A DNA stretch of 62,496 bases from Bdellovibrionales bacterium (GTDB lineage Bacteria > Bdellovibrionota > UBA1018 > CAIMNF01). The stretch covers positions 1-62,496 of the forward strand of contig CANHQK010000010.1 in assembly GCA_947462765.1 (NCBI GenBank), written 5' to 3'. The position numbers were made by a program, and so were the translations under genes. Under the pieces are notes generated by a model. It was not told where the DNA came from. It saw nothing but the letters and a program-made list of their open reading frames with translations, and searched no databases. Below, piece by piece: positions 25,883-34,841 of this stretch (position 1 is the first letter of the stretch; each line of letters opens with the position of its first letter).

Positions 25883-27268
25883 TTAGCGTTTGAACATCTT
25901 CACTGAACTCAATACAAATCTGTTGGGTGATGAAATCTCGTTGAACTGGAGAATGAGGTCGAAGGGCTGAACGTCAGGATCCGATTGGATCACTCGTTCC
26001 CTTTCTAGAATCACTCGCTGGGCATGCATCTTCACCGTTACATTGAAGGCAGGAGGACTTTCCGAAACCCACGTGATTTCGGCGCTCTTGGTGCAGAGGT
26101 TTCTGTATTCAAGCTTGTGATCCGGGGATTTTCGGAAGGTTTCTTCCAAAAATCGGATGAATTCAGCTTTGGAAATAGCGGAGAGATTCGATAGATTCCT
26201 GGTTTCCAGGCAATCGATATAGCTGAGAGCGGCGGTCCGTCCGTAGTTCCGCATCCGGTTCTCCTCCCAGATGGGGTTGCGCTTGCCTTGTCCCCGGATC
26301 CAACGTGAAATCTTGGCCCGTGGATCGAGGTTCGGCATCAAGGGTTCTTCTTCGTTAAGGGTACTGTTTTGAAGCACGACTGAGTTCGGCTCGGTGAGTA
26401 AGGGGCTCGCATCCACCTGGTCGATTTCCCTGAGCAACCATTGCCGACCATCGTGTTGGAAGGTCCAAAACTCCTCGAATGGCTCGATTTCAAGTGAACC
26501 CCGGAGGATTTTCCCGGAGCCTTCGTCGAGAGTATAGTCGCGGGCCTTAGCTTCGATCAGGGCAGAGAAGGAGTATCCGTTTTTTGCGGCATCGACGACG
26601 AGGTGAATGATTCGGATGGAAAGGATCTCGACCTCTTCCATTTTGTTGATTTCGCGATGGCGGATCATGGTCCCGATCTGGGACTCGTGCGCCTTTCGAA
26701 GGTGGGTGAAGACGAGAGGGGCCATGGACCTGTAGTCACGCAGGCACCATGCTTCTTGAAGTGTGAGAAAAGCCCGCCGAATAGCCTGGAGAGTTGTTTC
26801 CCACTCGAAGCGGGGGTCATGCTTGGCGAGGCCCCGGAAGAGCGTCTCGGTCTGGTCGGCCTTTTGCCTGACCGGTCCGGCTGCAGTTCCGAAGATACCC
26901 GCTACCGGGGTCGAGGACCGCCGGCTCCGGATTCCCCCACGGAGAAACTTGGCCACCACTCCCAGGAGTAAGAGTACAAAAAACAAATCATCCCGTGATC
27001 TTCTTCGGTCATACCAGCGGCTGTAGGGGTAGGGATCCCAATAACTCGGTCTCAAATAGTCCAAATAGCTCGATCGACGGTAGGGGCGGTCGTAGTCGCT
27101 TCGATCTCTGTCCCGGTAGCCGCCACTGGAATACCCGCTTCCCCCCGAAAATCCACCTCCGCCGGAACGACTGCCCCCCGACGAACGGCCTCCTCCGCCC
27201 CTTGCCAAAGTGTCGAGAGGCAGTGTCACCAGAAGGAAGGTGAGAATGAAAAAGGCCGCGGGTCTCAA
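25883..27268 (-). CDS. Tim44-like domain membrane protein
   Basis: A 461-aa protein with signal-type N-terminus (RPAAFFILTFLLVTLPLDTLA) followed by a Gly/Ser/Arg/Tyr-rich low-complexity segment (about residues 21-80) and a membrane helix (DDLFFVLLLLGVVAKFL). The rest has two Tim44/NTF2-like units: one around DPRFEWETTLQAIRRAFLTL to LREIDQVDAS and a second from about residue 330. I chose the TTG at 27268: it lies 1 base after the stop of the upstream small membrane gene and starts exactly at a good signal sequence. Tim44-like proteins in bacteria have poorly known roles at the inner membrane. Confidence 0.82.
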   Translation of the reverse strand: MRPAAFFILTFLLVTLPLDTLARGGGGRSSGGSRSGGGGFSGGSGYSSGGYRDRDRSDYDRPYRRSSYLDYLRPSYWDPYPYSRWYDRRRSRDDLFFVLLLLGVVAKFLRGGIRSRRSSTPVAGIFGTAAGPVRQKADQTETLFRGLAKHDPRFEWETTLQAIRRAFLTLQEAWCLRDYRSMAPLVFTHLRKAHESQIGTMIRHREINKMEEVEILSIRIIHLVVDAAKNGYSFSALIEAKARDYTLDEGSGKILRGSLEIEPFEEFWTFQHDGRQWLLREIDQVDASPLLTEPNSVVLQNSTLNEEEPLMPNLDPRAKISRWIRGQGKRNPIWEENRMRNYGRTAALSYIDCLETRNLSNLSAISKAEFIRFLEETFRKSPDHKLEYRNLCTKSAEITWVSESPPAFNVTVKMHAQRVILERERVIQSDPDVQPFDLILQFNEISSPNRFVLSSVKMFKR

Positions 27269-27269
27269 G

Positions 27270-27533
27270 TCAGTAGAGTCCGACAAAGATTGCGGTCGCG
27301 ACAATGATGCTGGTACCAAGGATCAAAGCCGAAACAATCCGACCGTGGTACTCAGCCACCGCACGGTTTCCCTCCGCAATCTCCCGTTCTTCATTGATGT
27401 GCGGAGTGAAGCGGGCCAGAAAGCGCGGCAGGATCAGGGTGATGACCATCAACAAGAGGGTCCCTAGAACGGCAGCCAAGGCCGATACCAATACGGGTGA
27501 GAGAGGATGGGGAGGAATGGGGTTTGTGTCCAT
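27270..27533 (-). CDS. Small DUF350-like membrane protein
   Basis: An 87-aa protein with two hydrophobic helices (VLVSALAAVLGTLLLMVITLI and IVSALILGTSIIVATAIFVG) around a charged loop HINEEREIAEGNRAVAEY. The 'EIAEGN.AVA' loop resembles the repeat unit of DUF350 membrane proteins. It lies directly upstream of the Tim44-like gene; its TGA is followed after 1 base by that gene's likely TTG start, so the two are translationally coupled. Confidence 0.68.
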   Translation of the reverse strand: MDTNPIPPHPLSPVLVSALAAVLGTLLLMVITLILPRFLARFTPHINEEREIAEGNRAVAEYHGRIVSALILGTSIIVATAIFVGLY

Positions 27534-27572
27534 ATCGAGAGTTTGACAGAGGTTCTCGGGTGAGAAAAGGCC

Positions 27573-28442
27573 TCAGTGAGGATGAAGCGGGCGTTTTTTG
27601 ATCATGCCCCCTCTGGTCTCATTGACCGATTGCTGGACGATGAAGGCGGTGGGATCGATCTTCTCGATCGTGGTGATGAGCTGGTGCACCTCGAGCCGGG
27701 TCACGACCGAGAACAGGATCTCGATCTCATTTTCCCGGATTCCGCTACTTCCGAAGCCTCCATGACCTTTGTAGACCGTCACGGCGCGTGCCAGTTCGTG
27801 AATCACGGCTTTCCGGATTTCCTCGGCTTTTTTAGAGATCACAGTAACCCCGATGTACTCCTCGATTCCGGAAATCCAGAAATCAACTGACTTCGATGCC
27901 GCGACGTAGGTCAGGATGGAGTACAGGGCAGTCTCGATATTGATGACGAGTGCCGAAATCGAAAATAATGCGATATTGAAAAGTGCGATGACATCGCCAA
28001 CGGTGAGGCTGGTACGACGGCTGAGATTGAGTGCTAGGACCTCAGTGCCATCAATCACCCCTCCGCCCCTCATGGCAAGTCCGATACCACTCCCCAGAAA
28101 AAATCCACCGAAAATCGAAATCAAGAGTTTGTCCTGAGTGATCTGCGGAAACCTGAAAAAGTGAACCATCAGAGCAAGAGTCAGGATCGAAATGGCGGTA
28201 CGGATGGCGAATACGCGTGAAATTTGTTTGGCGCCCATCAGAATGAAGGGGATGTTCAAACCGAGGATCAGGATGGACAGATCAATCCCACTGATACGGT
28301 TAATCAAAAGGGAGATGCCTGTGATCCCTCCGTCCAAAAAGCCATTGGGCAGCAAAAATCCTTTGAGGCCGATCGTGGCAAAGACCACACCAAGCGCCAT
28401 CATCACCAGGCTTTTGATCTGTTTCTTAATGGGATGATTCAT
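27573..28442 (-). CDS. YitT-family membrane protein (DUF161/DUF2179)
   Basis: A 289-aa protein with about five membrane helices in the first 190 residues (GVVFATIGLKGFLLPNGFLD, then LAMRGGGVIDGTEVLAL) and a soluble C-terminal DUF2179 domain (about residues 205-285, EYIGVTVISKKAEEIRKAVI ... NEIEILFSVVTRLEVHQL). Members such as YitT are widespread with no proven transport substrate. The start overlaps the end of the upstream secreted-protein gene by 4 bases, giving one transcript. Confidence 0.9.
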   Translation of the reverse strand: MNHPIKKQIKSLVMMALGVVFATIGLKGFLLPNGFLDGGITGISLLINRISGIDLSILILGLNIPFILMGAKQISRVFAIRTAISILTLALMVHFFRFPQITQDKLLISIFGGFFLGSGIGLAMRGGGVIDGTEVLALNLSRRTSLTVGDVIALFNIALFSISALVINIETALYSILTYVAASKSVDFWISGIEEYIGVTVISKKAEEIRKAVIHELARAVTVYKGHGGFGSSGIRENEIEILFSVVTRLEVHQLITTIEKIDPTAFIVQQSVNETRGGMIKKRPLHPH

Positions 28443-29311
28443 TCAAAAAACGGCTCAGCGGGAGTCGGGATCGAGCTCAGATCGAGGGCGAGCCCGCTAT
28501 GGCGTCCTTCTGAGATCTCTTGCCAGGGAGACGCGGCTCCCAGGAGCAATTGCTCACCCACCCAGTCGTACATCCGGTTCGGTTCCCAGAAAAAGATCGG
28601 TGCCGTTTTTTCCGATTCACGGAGGGGCCAGGGGTTTGATTTCAAGGCAAGGGCCGCCAAGGGTACTCCGCGTTCCTGAGTTCCGATCAGGGATTTCGGA
28701 ACAAGAAGAGACCGACTCCAGCGCATGGAAGCTTCTCGGAGAGGTGATGCCTGCAGGGCGCCCGCGATCTCAAGAAAGCTCATTCCGAAGGCCGAGCATC
28801 CGGCACCCTCTCCCTTGCGGGGACGCAAGGGCAAGCCGTAAAAGCGGGAGTGGCCCTTGGCTTCGAATTCACGGGCATAGTCCATGAGGCGGCCGCAGGT
28901 CGGGCTCGAAAGGGTGAGCTTGATGAACCGGACATTCCTGTTCCGATCGAGCCTGCGTTCGATTTCGTCGCGATTCTCGAGCCTGCCCGCAAAACGGTGA
29001 AACAGGATACCGAGACCGATGTTTCCGGAGGTGAGCAAACGCACGGACTCCATCGGGTCTTCCTGGGTCATGGCGGTATGGAGAGAGGTGCCGTCCTCGC
29101 ACTCGAGCTTCACGGTGACATGGCCAAGGGCAATATTCTCTTGGCCGCGGAGCAGGTCTTTGGTGCCGCTCAGAAGTGTGGTGCGGGTGAGGGCTCTAGG
29201 CGTGTTCCAGTTCAACTTCACGGGGGAGCGGTAGAAATAAAGGGTGAGGGTGTTCATGGGGGTGGCCTCGCCGGCCAGCGGCCAGAGTAGAAAAATCCAA
29301 ATGAATTTCAT
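28439..29311 (-). CDS. Exported protein of unknown function, possibly a papain-like fold
   Basis: A 290-aa protein with a signal peptide (MKFIWIFLLWPLAGEAT). A His in ALGHVTVKLECEDG (about residue 64) comes before a Cys in EGAGCSAFGMSFLE (about residue 171), and a tail of hydrophobic/aromatic segments follows. The 'GHV...' strand then 'C-x-x-F' helix order is reminiscent of circularly permuted NlpC/P60-type or DUF4105-type proteins, but similarity is weak and only a guess. It is coupled to the YitT gene by a 4-base overlap. Confidence 0.65.
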   Translation of the reverse strand: MKFIWIFLLWPLAGEATPMNTLTLYFYRSPVKLNWNTPRALTRTTLLSGTKDLLRGQENIALGHVTVKLECEDGTSLHTAMTQEDPMESVRLLTSGNIGLGILFHRFAGRLENRDEIERRLDRNRNVRFIKLTLSSPTCGRLMDYAREFEAKGHSRFYGLPLRPRKGEGAGCSAFGMSFLEIAGALQASPLREASMRWSRSLLVPKSLIGTQERGVPLAALALKSNPWPLRESEKTAPIFFWEPNRMYDWVGEQLLLGAASPWQEISEGRHSGLALDLSSIPTPAEPFFE

Positions 29312-29434
29312 GGGCTGGATCTAGCACGGCGAGTTAAAGCTGGCAAGTTGATCACCGAATGGGCGGGTGAGTCAATAAAATCTTGACCAAAACAATCTGG
29401 TAATATATCCTCCCGCCTCACAAGGAGCCTTCTC

Positions 29435-30142
29435 ATGATGTTTCGACCTCTTTTTGGTTTTTCGACGGTGCTTTTGTTGGTTTTGGGCGTGTCGGCCTGC
29501 GGGAATCACGGCGCACGACGGATCACTCAGGGCCAAGGTCTGAATGGCGCATCGAAGGTCCAATTCGAGGGGGCCGGTAAAAAATCAACCTGTCCGGTGC
29601 CGTTTTCTTTGGTGGAGGCCGAATTGACCCCGCTTACCCAGCGGGATCAATTCCCGATCGCAAAATACGAGCTCAGCGAGATGCAAATCCATGAGGAGTC
29701 CGAGTCGAGCGGCAAGTCCTTCTCAGCGATTGCCCGAGCCGGAAAGAATTTCGACGTCGAGTTGGAGTGCGATGCGGTGAGAGATACCGAGGGAGATGAC
29801 CAAACCCACGCAACATTCCAGGCAACCATGGGCCTCGATCTGATCCAAAAAATCCGGGACACCCGCCAGCGTGAAATCCGAATCGGTTTCCAAAACGGGA
29901 AACTCACGGAGTCCCTCACTCGTGTGATTTCGGATCAGGAGGGGTCTCAATCCGACGAACTCGGAAACATTCCAGAAGACCGGATTCAGATTGGCGAGGA
30001 TTCATTTTTAACCATGAAGATCTATTCACTCCCGGATACGGCCTTGGAGTTCCGGATGAAGTGGGAAGGTCCAGCCGATGAATCCGGTAAGCGGGTGATT
30101 CAACACAGCCGTGCCCGGTACACACCGGTGGCGAAGGAGTGA
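29435..30142 (+). CDS. Predicted lipoprotein of unknown function, 235 aa
   Basis: The N-terminus ends in a lipobox, LGVSACG (Cys about residue 22). The mature part is polar, with one further Cys pair (STCPVPF and LECDAV). The segment ATMGLDLIQKIRDTRQREIR sits in the middle. No family recognised. AAGGAG lies 7 bases before the first ATG. Upstream, TTGACC at 29383 and TAATATAT at 29401 may be a weak promoter. It is followed 6 bases later by a second small lipoprotein, so the two are likely one operon. Confidence 0.7.
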   Translation: MMFRPLFGFSTVLLLVLGVSACGNHGARRITQGQGLNGASKVQFEGAGKKSTCPVPFSLVEAELTPLTQRDQFPIAKYELSEMQIHEESESSGKSFSAIARAGKNFDVELECDAVRDTEGDDQTHATFQATMGLDLIQKIRDTRQREIRIGFQNGKLTESLTRVISDQEGSQSDELGNIPEDRIQIGEDSFLTMKIYSLPDTALEFRMKWEGPADESGKRVIQHSRARYTPVAKE

Positions 30143-30148
30143 TCCCGC

Positions 30149-30562
30149 ATGAAGTCGCTTTTGACAGTCATCTTGTTGATGGGATTGTCAGCCTGTTCTA
30201 CGGCCAAAGTCCGGATTTTACCCGGTGAGACTTCGAACAAGGTCGTTTCGACCGACTTCGAGAGCGATGACGCCGAGGAAGCTGCTATCGAAAAAGCGAA
30301 CGAGTATTGCCAAAAGTACAATAAGCGTGCTGTTTTCTTGAATTCGGATAACAAAAGCAAATATACCGGAAAAATGGACGAAGGGACCCGCAACACAGTA
30401 AGGAAAGCATCCCATGCCGCGATGGTACTGGGAGGGCCGATCGGAGCAGGGACCCGGAGTGGTGCCGCCGGAGGACTCCTCGGAAGTGCCGGATTCATCG
30501 GGCATGCCATGACCAATGATCGGGACTACCGCGCTGAATGGAACTTCAAGTGCGTGAAGTGA
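30149..30562 (+). CDS. Small predicted lipoprotein, 137 aa
   Basis: Signal peptide with lipobox GLSACS (Cys about 16). The middle has DAEEAAIEKANEYCQKYNKR, a segment seen in several small Bdellovibrio-type and proteobacterial lipoproteins, and a Gly-rich hydrophobic stretch (GGPIGAGTRSGAAGGLLGSA) that may insert into a membrane. The C-terminal WNFKCVK gives a second Cys that could pair with the one at CQKY. It follows the 235-aa lipoprotein gene and its end overlaps the convergent DUF3095 gene by 17 bases. Confidence 0.72.
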   Translation: MKSLLTVILLMGLSACSTAKVRILPGETSNKVVSTDFESDDAEEAAIEKANEYCQKYNKRAVFLNSDNKSKYTGKMDEGTRNTVRKASHAAMVLGGPIGAGTRSGAAGGLLGSAGFIGHAMTNDRDYRAEWNFKCVK

Positions 30563-31721
30563 GTGTCCGGTTTTTTTGGATCTTCATTTGTTCGGCCGCA
30601 AGAGCATAGCCACCATCGGAACCATCGATGAAGTGCAGATGCTGTCCGGGATTCAACCCCTCCACGAGACAGGTCATCAAGGCTTCGTTCGATTGGCAGG
30701 TTCCGTAATGGATGGCTCCAGACTCGTGTTCCTGTTTCAGTAAGGTTTCGAGTGCCCGGACTTGCTCGGGAGTACAGTCCAGGACCGCACGCAAGGAAGA
30801 GTCGAATTTTCGAAAATCGCAGTGGGCCGGGGTATCGCGAACGTATTGTCGTAGAACCGGGACAGGGATCCGCCGATTGAATAGAAACCCCGCGACAAGG
30901 ATCTCAAAAACACGGATGAGTCTGGAAAGGGAAAGGCCAGGCTTTTGAAACCGTTCCTCTTCCCTGAGCAAGGTCATGCTCGGCCGGTACCCCCGCAACT
31001 CAGCGAGGCTGGGATTTGCCGAATCCATCCCATCCGGAAAGAGAGCTTCCATTCGCTTGACCAAGCGTTCGAAGGTAACGGACGGATCCTGTCCGTCACC
31101 GGAGCGGGCCTCAATGATCACCGTGAGCATCACCCCGTTCCTGGACAGGAATGGTTTCCAACGGCAGGACAGACCGCGTAGATCGGGGTCGGCAATGCCC
31201 GGTCCCCGATATTCAAGAGTGCTCCCCGGTTGCTTGAATTGCTCCTCGGCCAGACGTAAGCCTTCCCCCCGGAATTCCGCAATGGTGCAGGTGTCTGAAA
31301 CTGCGAACTTGGCCACTTGGACTCCGGCCCCGAGGTTTTCAAGTTCTGAGATTCTGACACTTGCGAGCCTGAGTTCGAGACCGAAGTTCACTGAAGCGAG
31401 ATCTCTGAGCCCAGCCAAGCTAGCCAAAACCCGTTCCTGGTGGCCATCCGGTACCAGCAGGGTCGCCCCGTCTCCTCCGAATGCGAATGGAAAATCCAGC
31501 TTCCCGAGAACTCTTCGAGCGACAGCGATGGTTGCGGCGCCCAAGGTATTCACGTCCTTGTACCGACCCTCACGGATGGCTCGGGTCGACCCACGGATGT
31601 CTGTCAAAACCATCCACCAATCCGGCGGGACATCGGTGTAGAGCGACAGTTGGGCCAGTGAGGAAAAATCAGTGATAGGGGTCAGATCGCGGTAGAAACT
31701 CTCATGGGAAGCTAGGCTCAC
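30546..31721 (-). CDS. DUF3095-family protein, nucleotide cyclase-like
   Basis: A 391-aa soluble protein matching DUF3095. The N-terminal half resembles a class III cyclase fold: VLTDIRGSTRAIREGRYKDV (about residues 39-58, with a metal-binding-type Asp) and FPFAFGGDGATLLVP (about 77-91, second acidic site). The C-terminal part contains HFIDGSDGGYALAAEQMK. DUF3095 proteins have no established activity; cyclic nucleotide production is only inferred from the fold. It starts with GTG overlapping the end of the upstream gene (GTGA), so both are expressed together. Confidence 0.85.
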   Translation of the reverse strand: MSLASHESFYRDLTPITDFSSLAQLSLYTDVPPDWWMVLTDIRGSTRAIREGRYKDVNTLGAATIAVARRVLGKLDFPFAFGGDGATLLVPDGHQERVLASLAGLRDLASVNFGLELRLASVRISELENLGAGVQVAKFAVSDTCTIAEFRGEGLRLAEEQFKQPGSTLEYRGPGIADPDLRGLSCRWKPFLSRNGVMLTVIIEARSGDGQDPSVTFERLVKRMEALFPDGMDSANPSLAELRGYRPSMTLLREEERFQKPGLSLSRLIRVFEILVAGFLFNRRIPVPVLRQYVRDTPAHCDFRKFDSSLRAVLDCTPEQVRALETLLKQEHESGAIHYGTCQSNEALMTCLVEGLNPGQHLHFIDGSDGGYALAAEQMKIQKNRTLTSRT

Positions 31722-32854
31722 TTGTATTTTCCCCGGGCATCAATTACTTCTATCCCAAGCCTCTCGAACTCAAGCAACTCCTGTGCGCTCGGCGGGTCGG
31801 AGTGGTAAATGAAGGCCTTGATTTTGGAAGAGGGCAGTTCACCGAAGTGGAGTCCCTCCACGTAGTTTCCGTATGGTCTGAAAAGTTGTTCGCCCTCAAA
31901 GGGAGCCAGCTCAGGGAATTGCTTCATGAACTTTTTATTGAAATCGGGCTGTGAAGAGTTTTCGAGCACACTCTGCCAGGTCGGAATGTGTTCTCCCTCC
32001 TCAATTCTTTTATTGTAGGAGCGGGTATAAGCATCCGGTTCGACGAACCTAAGCTTGTTGTGTTGTTTGACTTCACGATAATAGAAAGGGATCGAGGTTT
32101 TAGCCCAGTCGAGAGGGAGAAGGTAGTCCACTGCAAGCTTTTCACTCATCTTCTGTTCGGGCAGCACTTCCATAGAACGCCAATCGTCGACGAGGCCGGA
32201 TTCAATGAAGGCACGGTCGAGGCTGTCTCCTACAGTCACCAGAGTGTTCTCTTCTATGGCTTCGCGCTTCAGGATCCAAGTGTCACCGATCCGCTTTTTT
32301 TGAAAGGCATCGAGGCTATAATGGGTAGGTGTGAACTCGATTCCTGTCGAGGGCTCGGGAATCAGGTACATCGATTTCGGCTTCACCGGTGCCGCGATTC
32401 GCTCATATTCGGAGGGATCCATCCTCAGGTACCTGGACTCGACGATATTGCGCGCTCCGGGATTGAATACTCCGTTCGATCCGGCGATCTCATGCTGGTT
32501 CTTGATTCCACCCTTCAAGATATCCATGCGGGCTTCGCGGCTGGTATCGACTGCGAAGGTAAATTGCTTGTTCTCGAACATGTCCTGGAGCTTCTTGAAG
32601 ATGGGATCCCGTTTGGCGATGGTCTCGATCGCCCGGATCTGGTCTTCAAAGTGCAGACCATTCTGAACGCTCTGCTCGCGGGTGGCTTTCCCGATACGGT
32701 TCACGAGACTCTTGGCATCCAAAGGGGCCGGATGGTCGGTGATCTCTTGAAGGAGGGTCCGGAATGTCTGTTCGCAATCTGAGGCGAAGGATCCTGCCGG
32801 TTGTCCGGCAATCAGGAGCGCGAGTAAAAGGGGTGAAAACATTCGATGGATCAT
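31718..32854 (-). CDS. Exported protein of unknown function, 378 aa
   Basis: Signal peptide at the N-terminus (MIHRMFSPLLLALLIAGQPA ... FASDCE). The mature protein has ENTLVTVGDSLDRAFIESG (about residues 198-216) and YGNYVEGLHFGELPSSKIKA (about 328-347). The order of a 'GDSLD' segment and a 'YVE..HFG' segment is loosely like DUF3626 proteins, but I am not confident. It is directly upstream of, and overlaps, the DUF3095 gene, an odd pairing of an exported protein with a cytosolic cyclase-like one. Confidence 0.68.
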   Translation of the reverse strand: MIHRMFSPLLLALLIAGQPAGSFASDCEQTFRTLLQEITDHPAPLDAKSLVNRIGKATREQSVQNGLHFEDQIRAIETIAKRDPIFKKLQDMFENKQFTFAVDTSREARMDILKGGIKNQHEIAGSNGVFNPGARNIVESRYLRMDPSEYERIAAPVKPKSMYLIPEPSTGIEFTPTHYSLDAFQKKRIGDTWILKREAIEENTLVTVGDSLDRAFIESGLVDDWRSMEVLPEQKMSEKLAVDYLLPLDWAKTSIPFYYREVKQHNKLRFVEPDAYTRSYNKRIEEGEHIPTWQSVLENSSQPDFNKKFMKQFPELAPFEGEQLFRPYGNYVEGLHFGELPSSKIKAFIYHSDPPSAQELLEFERLGIEVIDARGKYK

Positions 32855-32907
32855 GGATACCCAGTTGATAGGGTAAACCCGTGGTCAGAACTCGTAAAGA
32901 ATCGAGC

Positions 32908-34383
32908 TCAGGTGTTGGAAGTATGACGGTTGAGGACGCCTTTTGCGGCTCTCCTGACTTCAGAACGATTCTTCCATTCGAAGATCCGTTCCTTGGCTCG
33001 ACGATAGCTCTCGTCCGGGTCCACAATCGGCATCGGATAATGCACCCCCGACTGAAAGCCAGACTCAAGTTGTAGTAGGGGGGGCATGAGGTGCGGTTCT
33101 GCAAGATCGCTCACTGGAACACGTGACAGTTCGGGAAGGTGAGCCCTGATGAAACGGCCTTCAGGGTCCTGGTCCAGCAGCTGTTTTTTCGGAGAGTAAA
33201 TCCGGATGGTGTTGATTCCTGTGACTCCAGCCTGCATTTGAACCTGGCTGTAGTGGATGCCGGGCTCGAAGTCGACGAACTGCCGGGCCAAAAAAATTGC
33301 CGGCTTTTTCCAATGGAGCCAGAGCTGGTAGGTGGCAAAGCTGAGGAGCATGGCCCGCATTCTGAAGTTGATCCAGCCGTTCCGGTGGAGAGCCCGCATG
33401 CAGGCATCGATCATGGGGAATCCGGTCTCGCCCTTGCACCAGGCTTCGAACTTGGCATCGTCGAATTCGCTCTCCCGCATGCCATCGAACTCGCGATTTA
33501 CGTTTTCGAATTCCATCGACGGTTCTGATTCGAGCTTCTGGATGAAATGACAATGCCACCAAAGCCGGCTCTCGAACTGCTCGAGTGAACGCAACCACTT
33601 GCCTGTCCGGGACAGGGAGTGGAGTGCGGAACGTTTCTTTTGGATCGCAGAATGGACTTCGGATAGCGAGAGTGTGCCCCAGGCCAGATGGGGGCTGAAG
33701 CGGCTACACCCATCACCCGCGGTATTGGGCGATGAGATCGAGCCGGAATAGTCCTCCCCGCGCTCCTCGAAAAACGAGCGTAAGAGGATGTGGGCCTCGG
33801 TCCGGCCACCTTTTTGGGCCCCTGGCTTCAGCTGCGCCGGATCCGGAATCGGAACTCCATCGATCATTTCCGGCCATGGGGACTCGAGACGGATTTGACC
33901 GTTCACCCGGATCAACGGACGCTCGATGATTCGAGTGCGTTTTTCAGGCCAGGTCTTCCTGTCCTTCAGCTTGCGGACCACCCCGAACTGCTTGAACTCA
34001 CGCCAAGGAATGGAGTGTTGCCGGCACCAGGCCCCGACCGCGAGGTCCCTATTGAAGGACCACTCGAGGCTCGTTTCCTGATGCGAATACAAAGTGTGAA
34101 TCGGATGTTGCCGGTGCAAGCTCTCGAGCACCTCGATCATCGAGCCCTGCCGAATCAGGAGGGGGACCCCTTTTTCAGCCAGGGCGACCCGCAAATCTCG
34201 CAGACATTCGAGGGCGAATTGAAGGTGGCAGGGGGCGAAATCATCAGATCGGAGCCATTCCTCCTCCACCACAAACAATCCCACCGTTGGCCCTGACGCG
34301 AGAGCTGTGGCCAAAGCCTGGTGGTCTTCAGTCCGGAGGTCTCGCTTGAACCAGACGAGTTGGATGGAGGAAGGAGACTTCAT
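32908..34383 (-). CDS. Cryptochrome/photolyase-family flavoprotein
   Basis: A 491-aa protein of the DNA photolyase/cryptochrome family, which repairs UV pyrimidine dimers or senses blue light using FAD. The antenna-type Rossmann domain opens IQLVWFKRDLRTEDHQALA. The FAD-binding helical domain has LWWHCHFIQKLE, AWCKGETGFPMIDACMRALH, GWINFRMRAMLLSFATYQLW and the 'DFEPGIHYSQVQMQAGVTG' stretch. The last segment replaces the common 'DYDPGIHWSQ'-like motif of other classes. I chose ATG 34383 rather than the TTG 9 bases upstream. It is divergent from the ArfB-like gene. Confidence 0.9.
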   Translation of the reverse strand: MKSPSSIQLVWFKRDLRTEDHQALATALASGPTVGLFVVEEEWLRSDDFAPCHLQFALECLRDLRVALAEKGVPLLIRQGSMIEVLESLHRQHPIHTLYSHQETSLEWSFNRDLAVGAWCRQHSIPWREFKQFGVVRKLKDRKTWPEKRTRIIERPLIRVNGQIRLESPWPEMIDGVPIPDPAQLKPGAQKGGRTEAHILLRSFFEERGEDYSGSISSPNTAGDGCSRFSPHLAWGTLSLSEVHSAIQKKRSALHSLSRTGKWLRSLEQFESRLWWHCHFIQKLESEPSMEFENVNREFDGMRESEFDDAKFEAWCKGETGFPMIDACMRALHRNGWINFRMRAMLLSFATYQLWLHWKKPAIFLARQFVDFEPGIHYSQVQMQAGVTGINTIRIYSPKKQLLDQDPEGRFIRAHLPELSRVPVSDLAEPHLMPPLLQLESGFQSGVHYPMPIVDPDESYRRAKERIFEWKNRSEVRRAAKGVLNRHTSNT

Positions 34384-34430
34384 TTTGTTCAATGTACCAT
34401 AAACTATCGATCCGGAGTATGCTGATTCCC

Positions 34431-34832
34431 ATGACCCGAATGGTTCACATCCCCGATTCCGAGTTCGAATTCTCTTACGCCCGAAGTTCAGGCCCCGGGG
34501 GACAGAATGTGAACAAGGTGAACAGCAAGGCGATCCTGAAATGGGATCTCGAGCGGAGTCCCTCGCTCACGGTGGAGCAACGGGATCGACTTTGGGGAAA
34601 GCTCCGGGTGAGTGAGGCGGGGCAAGTGGTGGTCATGAGTGACCGGTACCGGGATCAGGGTCGGAATCGTGAAGACTGCATCGAGAAGTTCCATGCCCTC
34701 ATCGAGCAGGCGCTTCATGTCCCCAAGAAACGGAAGAAAACCCGTCAGTCTTATTCCAGTCGCCTGAAGGCCAAAGAGAGTAAAAAAAGGCATTCGGAGA
34801 AGAAGAGCCGGCGGGCCTCACGCGATTGGTGA
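34431..34832 (+). CDS. ArfB/ICT1-type peptidyl-tRNA hydrolase (ribosome rescue)
   Basis: A small class I release factor-like protein (133 aa from this start). It carries the GGQ motif (SYARSSGPGGQNVNKVNSKA, about residues 13-32) and a basic C-terminal tail (KKRKKTRQSYSSRLKAKESK) of the kind that enters an empty mRNA channel. It lacks the codon-recognition domains of RF1/RF2. Such proteins hydrolyse peptidyl-tRNA on stalled ribosomes. ATGs at 34392, 34419, 34431 and 34440 are in frame; GGAG 12 bases before 34431 makes it or 34440 likely, but this is not settled. Confidence 0.87.
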   Translation: MTRMVHIPDSEFEFSYARSSGPGGQNVNKVNSKAILKWDLERSPSLTVEQRDRLWGKLRVSEAGQVVVMSDRYRDQGRNREDCIEKFHALIEQALHVPKKRKKTRQSYSSRLKAKESKKRHSEKKSRRASRDW

Positions 34833-34841
34833 CGGAGCCAC

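Noticed and set aside
31988-32782. 264-codon plus-strand frame opposite the exported 378-aa protein
   Set aside because: The minus-strand gene has a signal peptide and is coupled to DUF3095; the plus frame has no such support.
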